In this document: piece after piece, positions 35,701-40,239 of the stretch
Numbering within the stretch: position 1 is the stretch's first letter
Layout: the number at the start of each line of letters is the position of its first letter
Virus record (IMG/VR): IMGVR_UViG_3300048121_001020
Span: 1-40,239 of that record
DNA length: 40,239 nucleotides
Origin: a virus
Strand: one strand, 5' to 3'
Program-made: the position numbers and the translations under genes
The notes under the pieces: generated by a model
Databases searched by the model: none
Told to the model about the DNA's origin: nothing
Seen by the model: the letters and a program-made list of their open reading frames with translations, nothing else

Positions 35701-36195
35701 AATACAATACTATCGGAGAGTGATATTACTCTGAATTTAGGAGTAGGCTTCGCTACTGCTTTACAAGTTCAAATAGGTTCAGTAACTCACAATGGAGATG
35801 GAACGGGACAGTTTGTAATAGAAGTAGATAGCTATGGGTGTGCTCCTAATGCCTTTACATCCAATTGGCTGGATGGTGTTGTGATTACACATCCTAATGA
35901 TTCTAGCGAACAAGCCGGTGAAGACATTAATTTCACTCCATGTGTTTCTTCTATTAATTTTAATAATGGTCCACGTGTACCTTCTGGTCCTGTAGGAATT
36001 ACAACTTATGAAAGCGTTTACACTAGACAGGTGAATTGGATTTCCGGAACAGTGTATTATATTAATAGCAGCGGTGTAGCCACATCAACATCCCTTTCCT
36101 CCGGTAACACTACTATATGCCACCAAGGTTTTGTTGTGAATACTTCCAACGCGTACTTGGTGAGTGGACCAAATATTTCACTTACTTGCACTTAA
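32797..36195 (+). CDS. Tail fibre with collagen-like repeats and a tail-collagen domain (fibre 2)
   Basis: This encodes 1132 residues and is a paralogue of fibre 1. The N-terminus has RLDKINYNFDQLV (18-30), then 12 Gly-x-y triplets (35-70). Residues about 281-395 form a tail collagen domain: IPIGTIISFLS, then YEGWYLCNGETWQTSDGT and PNLNSFTYT. Between them, strands such as FNIGFGEGLTGNNNIKYKAD and a FTGNFISTGTAHFVGS beta-helix-like stretch suggest a trimeric shaft. The C-terminal 750 residues differ from fibre 1 and are Gly/Ser/Asn-rich; residues about 945-1035 look like an Ig-type domain (FTVSPANTILSESDITLNLG), and the end has several Cys (FTPCVSS, TTICHQG, SLTCT). Different tips on matching bases suggest two receptors or two fibre positions. 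Confidence 0.82.
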   Translation: MPIPNLKQILQSDTQQERLDKINYNFDQLVANGGGPMGSPGPIGETGATGVTGDQGPQGVQGIEGAQGPVASDINNYWKQGADYPSNQGIRVQTYVPEHEQLTGGSAPPAVLLGFSSEYEEYGDIAGSGNTESAYYGSQLVVNKNSNFVESNIRLVSDRNTDVFADLTLDIDLSGNSATADFNIGFGEGLTGNNNIKYKADLFEFKDLLGNELLTMDSSNGTIFTGNFISTGTAHFVGSIFKIDIVSGLTTTPNDPAAGKVAVSLDSQGTIGFKTPEEIGAGIPIGTIISFLSSIYEDSNNFQQSQDISGDINGLVPTEPDEIEIEIGRGLIGTDYEGWYLCNGETWQTSDGTVSYITPNLNSFTYTIDNGLDSITSGPQQTISNLLGGSSVDMAENSGIITLDYQNTPENVYLNTDYNAPNTAAHIIMRAPQLIYLGRGDLIFKAAGIPPTDLTVDSLYSGSTFDDLISGFGLIEFQGLATRNKDAITSIEIDGNSTGTFGASSISSLEFDTPKIIEIEINAKEFTGLPPAMPNVNGGDPTGGYGWFVNWDEQMYHDDTQPNKFNTRSWNDRGEFDFYATYNPGDIVEEGGYWYTLAKGLSSFNAAQSNNLVLSTYNLAGSSVSSSWSSFDQVEDAYWYRLPHGGEDETIDNATFPTGFPNESLYNGEGDLTTGEQEGPYNNGYSGSNSGGTPGQGAITSSDQQVWISTDGSSFEYVYPPKMTIDASDDLASYKGAFTQPLQVFADPITNNGITNDSIVIPVVTTANLAEIQSRYPNLGITSADVVQYSNPHGYTDTADFWDEDPWNWQYNGIGSTYRLKGGHDISQGTNSGLLNSTHTWRPYQKDTDFMRYKTVTMKILLEPTIVNQLIATQDNPGLIGETINFGVGVHAKRRDENMAPQPQYQNVPGFMNVQPLGKNNTSASGNNQNFAPAPNSVSITSGNVQIDDSTQPSTNPTDTVNFTVSPANTILSESDITLNLGVGFATALQVQIGSVTHNGDGTGQFVIEVDSYGCAPNAFTSNWLDGVVITHPNDSSEQAGEDINFTPCVSSINFNNGPRVPSGPVGITTYESVYTRQVNWISGTVYYINSSGVATSTSLSSGNTTICHQGFVVNTSNAYLVSGPNISLTCT
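32899..33006 (+). repeat. Collagen-like Gly-x-y repeat in fibre 2 (12 triplets)
   Basis: Residues 35-70 form 12 unbroken triplets: GPM GSP GPI GET, and so on to GPV. This stretch is richer in Thr and Gln than that of fibre 1 but has the same position after the INYNF segment. Confidence 0.93.
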
Positions 36196-36201
36196 TAAAA
36201 T

Positions 36202-37023
36202 ATGAGTATAATACAAACATATAAGCTTTACAAAAACGCAATTCTTTTCGGAGGACTTGCGATTTTGGTGTTCTGTCTTTTACAGCAGTGTAATTCAAAT
36301 CAAAACTTAAAGAGAGAAATAGTTCAGGTTCAAAAAGTTTCAGATAGAAACCTTAATAACTATAAGGCAATGCAAGATACTATTATTATTGAAAAGAATA
36401 AAAATAAAGAAATGGTTTCTAGTATAAGGTCTTTTGAATATGATGTAAACACTTTAACTGAAAATAATAGAAAGCTAGTTTCGAAATACACGAATCAATT
36501 AAATATTAATAGTGAATTAGAAAATGTTAACAACCTATTATCAACAACTCTCAATGTAAAAGATTCTATAATAAACGCAAGTGGAATAGTAACGGTAGAT
36601 ACTGATTCTATAAATAATATAGACACTATTACCGTTGAGGTAAATGATAAATATGAGTTTGATAAATATAATTGGAGAAGATTTCAAGGAAGCATTTCTC
36701 TTTTAAAAGATAGCACTAATTATAATTTATTTTCTTCAAGGTTTGACATAGTACAGGGAATAGGTTTAAGCGCTGCTATAATTAATGAAGAAGGTTTTGA
36801 CAGACTTAAAATTACAACTCCATACAAGGGAGTAACATTTACTAATATAGAGAACATAAACTTAGTTAATGATAGATTAAATAATAAATATGAGAAAAAA
36901 GCAGGGTGGTCTATCGGAGTCGGGTTTCAGTATGGAATTAACTTGAATAACAATCAAGTTATAAGTACTGGTCCATCGATAGGTATAGGAGTATACTGGT
37001 CACCTAAATTTCTTAGATTTTAA
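36202..37023 (+). CDS. Membrane-anchored coiled-coil protein with beta C-terminus (possible spanin)
   Basis: This encodes 273 residues. An N-terminal hydrophobic helix (about 13-29, AILFGGLAILVFCLL) ends in QQC30NSNQN. The LxxC could be read as a lipobox, but Gln before Cys is not typical, so an uncleaved anchor is more likely. Residues 35-125 are a polar coiled coil (LKREIVQVQKVSDRNLNNYK). The last 42 residues are alternating amphipathic strands ending in an aromatic residue (GWSIGVGFQYGINL; GPSIGIGVYWSPKFLRF), like an outer-membrane beta-hairpin. Proteins of this build are frequent in Bacteroidota phages. Inner-membrane anchor, periplasm-spanning coil and outer-membrane-seeking end together suggest an Rz-like or one-piece spanin. 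This is inference: no endolysin or holin is nearby, and the neighbours are structural genes. Confidence 0.6.
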   Translation: MSIIQTYKLYKNAILFGGLAILVFCLLQQCNSNQNLKREIVQVQKVSDRNLNNYKAMQDTIIIEKNKNKEMVSSIRSFEYDVNTLTENNRKLVSKYTNQLNINSELENVNNLLSTTLNVKDSIINASGIVTVDTDSINNIDTITVEVNDKYEFDKYNWRRFQGSISLLKDSTNYNLFSSRFDIVQGIGLSAAIINEEGFDRLKITTPYKGVTFTNIENINLVNDRLNNKYEKKAGWSIGVGFQYGINLNNNQVISTGPSIGIGVYWSPKFLRF

Positions 37024-37038
37024 AATAATAAATAAACA

Positions 37039-39096
37039 ATGGCACAATCATCCAAATTCTTAAGACTAGATGACGACATTCTAATGGAGTTCATGTACCA
37101 TGATCAAAATATTGATTATGTAGATGATGCTAGGATAGAAAATGACGACAACGGAAGTCAATTCAAATTTTTAAACACTGAGGCAAATAATGATTCTGCT
37201 TCTAGGTTCTTAATTCATGAATTAGGAGCAGATGTTGTAAACTTTAGTGTAAAGATACAAGATGGATATGTTTTCATTAATGATTTTGCATCTAGGCAAT
37301 TAGTTCTTAAAAACGGTAAAACTTATAAATTTAATTTATCAGATCCTACTATAGATAATATTAACGGATTTACAATAAACGGATCAACGACACAATTACT
37401 CGGTAACACTTTTGTTTATACACCGGGAGCTAATGGAAAATTCGAATATTCATATGAAAATTTAGCAGGAGATAGTGTAAGAGGCGGAGAAATAAATGTA
37501 GGTAATAGAGCTAATCCTCTTTTTGCTGAACCTGAACAGGAAACGGGAAACAGTATTAAAACCGCGACGGGAGAGGTTGGTAGATATTACGGAGTACCTT
37601 CAGAATATGATGGAAAATGGGCTTTATTAAAAAATGATTTAGGGTATTTAGATAGTTCAACATGGAATGGAACTGATTCTTCACTTGCTAACGTGAGTGA
37701 TAATATAGTAGGTGATGTATGGTATGATACTATTAGACTTCATTTAAAAACAGGGTTTTCATTTGCAGCTAGAGGTAAAGAAGGTTTTATGTTTCAGGTA
37801 AAAGTAAAAAGAGAATCTGGAGTTTATAATTATTTTACATCTATTGTTTATTTAAATCATTCTAATTTTGAAATCAGTAATCCTAATTCATTTGTATTGG
37901 GAGATACTTCTTATTCTAAATACATTCAAATTAAAGTTCCTTCTTTAATTCATTTCGATGACACTACAAAGAATGAAGATTTTCATGATGCATTCTTTGG
38001 ATCAGGTGCCGATGCTTTATTGAACTCAGCTAATTATGAAATAAGCCTAAAACTTATTAATACTATCACAGAAGAAAATGGCTTTGAATACATTAATGTT
38101 GAAGATACATTAGATACTACAGTCGCAATGGAAGACGAATATTTGGATATTTCTGCAAATATTGAAGAAGTTGAAGACATGGATTATTTTCAAGTATATG
38201 GAACTAAGGATGGATCAAGACAAGGATTTGAAAATTATATTAATACTAGATTACAAACATCTTCAGATGACATTATAATATTTCATGACATAGAAGTTAG
38301 TGAGCAAATTGGATTAGATTTTTTAGATACTTCTTCTATGACATTTACGCAAACTGCAAATTACGAAGCACCTATACCATTTAGGCCTATAATATTTAAT
38401 GCTAGCATTGCTAGTTCTTTTTATATAAGACATACAATGAGAATTTATAACGAAACCGATAATACTCAAATTATTAAAGTTGCGACTATGACTTCTTATA
38501 ATACTAAAAAGTATGGAACTAGAATGGAAAAGATTAATCTAAGAAACGTAGATCCTACTATAATTTATAATAAACTACCTAACACTACGGTAAATAGAGA
38601 ATTAAATCAATTTGTTAATTCAATTAGACCTAGTGTTGGAGAAACTAAGTATGTTCCAGTGGCTTTAGACACGTATGGCATTTTAGCTTCTGCAACAAAT
38701 GTTAAAACAGACTTGACAGAGGTTGAAGAGTTAGATAACATTAAATTCTTTGAAGAAGGTGAAGCTACTGTAAGGTTATCTAAGGTATCTGATAACTTTG
38801 TAAAATTTAATATTGCCCAACCAGACGGAGAAGATAAAAAAGCAGTTTCTTTAGTAAGTGCAGAAAATATAATTCTGATTATTAAAAGCGGATCTATAGA
38901 AAAAAGAATTCCACATGATCCTTCCTTTCCTAATATAGATTTAGGATTAGGAGAAGTGTTTTTCAAAATACCTAAAGATACAGCAGTGCGCTTTGATAGA
39001 AAAGACGCAAATGCTAAAAGCGATAATTTTTACATCAACATTAAGAATGGAGAAACAGAGTCTCTCCTTTATTACGGAAAAGTAGATATAATATAA
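37039..39096 (+). CDS. Virion structural protein, 685 aa
   Basis: The N-terminus SKFLRLDDDILMEFMYHDQN resembles openings of structural proteins in large myoviruses, but I cannot name the family. The protein is acidic and beta-rich throughout, with Ig-like strand patterns around residues 100-165 (VLKNGKTYKFNLSD; GKFEYSYENLAGDSVRGG). A middle region (about 430-520) has strands such as FRPIIFNASIASSFYIRHTM, and the C-terminus is again strand-rich (LGEVFFKIPKDTAVRFDRKD). No membrane segment or catalytic motif is seen. It joins the tube-like gene at 39096 by a TAATG overlap, which implies coupled production and perhaps direct contact. A baseplate, collar or tail-associated role is likely. Confidence 0.62.
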   Translation: MAQSSKFLRLDDDILMEFMYHDQNIDYVDDARIENDDNGSQFKFLNTEANNDSASRFLIHELGADVVNFSVKIQDGYVFINDFASRQLVLKNGKTYKFNLSDPTIDNINGFTINGSTTQLLGNTFVYTPGANGKFEYSYENLAGDSVRGGEINVGNRANPLFAEPEQETGNSIKTATGEVGRYYGVPSEYDGKWALLKNDLGYLDSSTWNGTDSSLANVSDNIVGDVWYDTIRLHLKTGFSFAARGKEGFMFQVKVKRESGVYNYFTSIVYLNHSNFEISNPNSFVLGDTSYSKYIQIKVPSLIHFDDTTKNEDFHDAFFGSGADALLNSANYEISLKLINTITEENGFEYINVEDTLDTTVAMEDEYLDISANIEEVEDMDYFQVYGTKDGSRQGFENYINTRLQTSSDDIIIFHDIEVSEQIGLDFLDTSSMTFTQTANYEAPIPFRPIIFNASIASSFYIRHTMRIYNETDNTQIIKVATMTSYNTKKYGTRMEKINLRNVDPTIIYNKLPNTTVNRELNQFVNSIRPSVGETKYVPVALDTYGILASATNVKTDLTEVEELDNIKFFEEGEATVRLSKVSDNFVKFNIAQPDGEDKKAVSLVSAENIILIIKSGSIEKRIPHDPSFPNIDLGLGEVFFKIPKDTAVRFDRKDANAKSDNFYINIKNGETESLLYYGKVDII

Positions 39097-39653
39097 TGAT
39101 ATTAAATAGCAGAAATAATTTATTTAATTTTAAGTTCCCTAGAACTTTTATCCCAAAAGAAGTAGCTGATAAATATAAGTCTTATTTAGGCAAGATGCCA
39201 GGTAATATTATAGAAGAACCTATTGATTTTGTTAATTACTCTATACAGGGTTTAAGTTTACCTGGAATTAATTTTGATCCAATACAGCAATCTCCAAACG
39301 ATGGAACTATTACATATCATAGAGGGTCTATTCCTATTCAGAATACAGTTGAAAGACAGTTCTCTATAGAGTTACAGCTATTAGACGGGTATATTAATTA
39401 TTGGATAATGCAAGATACTTTATTATATTATTATTCAAAACAAGTTAGAGACCCTTTTATTAACGATCTAAAACTTCAAATAATGGATGCAGAAGGTATA
39501 CATTTAATGAGTGCAGTTTTTGAAAAGCCTATTCTTAATTCTATTTCTGAATTAGAGTTAAACATGTCAAGTAATGTTGCTGATTTTTCTACATTTACAC
39601 TTAACTTCTATTATAATAAGTTTAATATTATCTCAGAGATAGACGGTAAATAA
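39096..39653 (+). CDS. Tail-tube-like structural protein
   Basis: This encodes 185 residues, near the length of T4 gp19 tube protein (163) and tail-terminator proteins. The sequence suits the tube fold: FVNYSIQGLSLPGINFDPIQ near residues 45-65, a polar loop, VERQFSIELQLLDGYINYWI, a helix with MQDTLLYYYSK, then LKLQIMDAEGIHLMSAVFEK and the final strands FSTFTLNFYYNKFNII. The N-terminus (FKFPRTFIPKEVADKYKSYL) may contact neighbouring subunits. Tube, tube-initiator and terminator proteins share this fold, so the exact role is uncertain; a minor tube-related protein is favoured because no sheath gene lies beside it. It begins in a TAATG overlap with the 685-residue gene. Confidence 0.62.
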   Translation: MILNSRNNLFNFKFPRTFIPKEVADKYKSYLGKMPGNIIEEPIDFVNYSIQGLSLPGINFDPIQQSPNDGTITYHRGSIPIQNTVERQFSIELQLLDGYINYWIMQDTLLYYYSKQVRDPFINDLKLQIMDAEGIHLMSAVFEKPILNSISELELNMSSNVADFSTFTLNFYYNKFNIISEIDGK

Positions 39654-39657
39654 ACGA

Positions 39658-39666
39658 GATATATAA
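39658..39666 (+). promoter_or_regulatory. Promoter-like element GATATATAA, copy 8
   Basis: GATATATAA lies in the 37-base gap after the tube-like gene and 24 bases before the ATG at 39691. It is inferred to drive the capsid-targeted protein and perhaps the nuclease gene that follows. Confidence 0.58.
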
Positions 39667-39690
39667 TCCATAACAATATAGACCAATATA

Positions 39691-40059
39691 ATGAAAACAT
39701 TTTTTGAATACTTAAGCGAAGAGAATATAACTAAAGAGGAAATTACCCTTTTAGAAGAATCTCTGCAGTCAGAATGGACTGATGAATTAGAGCAAAAAGT
39801 AGATGCTGCTTTAGAAGAATTTACTAGACAGTATGCAAATGAAGATGGAACGTTTGATTTTGAAAGATTTAATGAGGAATTAACAAATGAAGGTTTCTTA
39901 GGTTCTATATTTGGTGGCCTTACAGGATTTGCTCTAGGTAAAACAATTGGTAAAACAGTTGCTAAAGTTCTAGGAATTCAGAAAGGTATTTTTTACGATT
40001 TATTAACCTCAAGATTAGTTGGCGCTGGATTAGGTGCGGCTATCGGAAAATCATTCTAA
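39691..40059 (+). CDS. Putative internal head protein with T4-type capsid-targeting N-terminus and glycine-zipper C-terminus
   Basis: This encodes 122 residues. The first ten, MKTFFEYLSE, match the pattern of the T4 internal-protein capsid-targeting sequence (MKTYQEFIAE): M-K-T-aromatic-x-E-aromatic-[IL]-x-E. They end in an (I/L)-x-E site of the kind cut by prohead protease gp21. Further L-E-E sites end at E23 and E43. Residues 15-67 are acidic and helical. Residues 68-121 are a Gly-Ala-rich, hydrophobic stretch with glycine-zipper spacing (GSIFGGLTGFALGKTIGK; VGAGLGAAIGKSF), likely to insert in or perturb membranes. A protein packed in the capsid, trimmed at maturation and possibly injected with the DNA is the inferred role. 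A holin-like or membrane protein without packaging is the alternative. Confidence 0.68.
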   Translation: MKTFFEYLSEENITKEEITLLEESLQSEWTDELEQKVDAALEEFTRQYANEDGTFDFERFNEELTNEGFLGSIFGGLTGFALGKTIGKTVAKVLGIQKGIFYDLLTSRLVGAGLGAAIGKSF

Positions 40060-40060
40060 T

Positions 40061-40239
40061 TTGAATTACGTATCAGTAGACTTTTCATTAAATTCTCCAG
40101 GTATTTTTATATACCAAGAAGAAACTAACGAATATCATTTCATATCTTATATTAAAGAAGGTCAAGGAACCAAGAAAGAAAGAGCTTGGCAAGAAGACAT
40201 ATCTCATTTAAAGGGAGTTACTCTTATTAATCAACCTGA
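40061..40239 (+). CDS. N-terminus of a RuvC/RNase H-fold nuclease-like protein (partial)
   Basis: The frame is open from a TTG at 40061 to the window end, giving about 59 residues: NYVSVDFSLNSPGIFIYQEE, then YHFISYIKEG, and LKGVTLINQP. A first strand ending in an Asp (VSVDFSLNSPG), then a second strand, is how RuvC-like Holliday-junction resolvases and related RNase H-fold nucleases begin, with that Asp as the first catalytic residue. TTG is chosen because it places NYVSVDFS at the very start; a GTG at 40034 in the same frame would overlap the previous gene. No ATG is available. The T4 resolvase (endonuclease VII) is unrelated in fold, but many large phages use RuvC-like enzymes to resolve DNA before packaging. 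The other catalytic residues lie beyond the window. Confidence 0.5.
   Translation, partial: MNYVSVDFSLNSPGIFIYQEETNEYHFISYIKEGQGTKKERAWQEDISHLKGVTLINQP

Noticed and set aside
29254-36195. Recombination or phase-variation system (invertase or retroelement) switching the two fibre tips
   Set aside because: No inverted repeats flanking the tips, no invertase or reverse transcriptase gene and no template repeat were seen in the window.
36244-36294. Lipoprotein signal at LLQQC of the membrane-anchored protein
   Set aside because: Position -1 is Gln rather than Gly, Ala or Ser. The segment is better treated as a transmembrane anchor, with lipidation left only as a possibility.

Overview
This window is a densely packed, single-strand (+) block of virion-morphogenesis genes from a large contractile-tailed (T4-like myovirus) phage. 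G+C is low, about one third by eye. Start codons are preceded by A-rich leaders and there is no consistent Shine-Dalgarno sequence. That pattern, together with a membrane-anchored coiled-coil protein of a type common in Bacteroidota phages, suggests a Bacteroidota (probably flavobacterial) host. Host and phage size are inferences. No tRNA, CRISPR array, insertion sequence or integrase is visible, and no stretch over about 110 bases lacks a gene.

Layout. (1) 1-1393: end of an upstream gene and three small overlapping genes of unknown function. (2) 1430-8893: baseplate hub and spike module, with a large structural protein, a LysM-like protein, a gp27/gpD-like hub, a tube-fold-like protein, a gp5/gpV-like OB-fold spike without lysozyme, and a 571-residue protein. 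(3) 8940-10268: a four-domain ribosomal-protein-S1-like protein with its own promoter-like element and a strong intrinsic terminator. (4) 10374-12519: a glutamine-synthetase-fold amidoligase-like enzyme with a pentapeptide-like C-terminus, then a structural protein. (5) 12536-24241: baseplate wedge module, with gp25, gp6, a small protein, a gp7/gpI-like protein with PKD-like domains, and three further structural proteins. (6) 24299-32733: a giant 1650-residue structural protein and a collagen-like tail fibre. (7) 32797-39653: a second collagen-like fibre, a membrane/coiled-coil protein (possible spanin), a structural protein and a tail-tube-like protein. (8) 39691-end: a protein with a T4-type capsid-targeting N-terminus and the start of a RuvC-like nuclease.

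Transcription and translation. Eight intergenic copies of GA(A)TATATA, usually followed by A or C, stand upstream of genes at 1430, 5172, 8940, 10374, 12536, 24299, 32797 and 39691. They divide the block into transcription units and probably act as the phage's late promoter, analogous to T4 TATAAATA. Within units, genes are joined by TAATG or ATGA overlaps or gaps of a few bases.

The most unusual content is the S1-like translation protein and the amidoligase inserted between the hub and wedge modules, the shared promoter-like element, and the MKTFFEYLSE capsid-targeting signature on a glycine-zipper protein. All functions were assigned by reading motifs and gene order; no database search was run.
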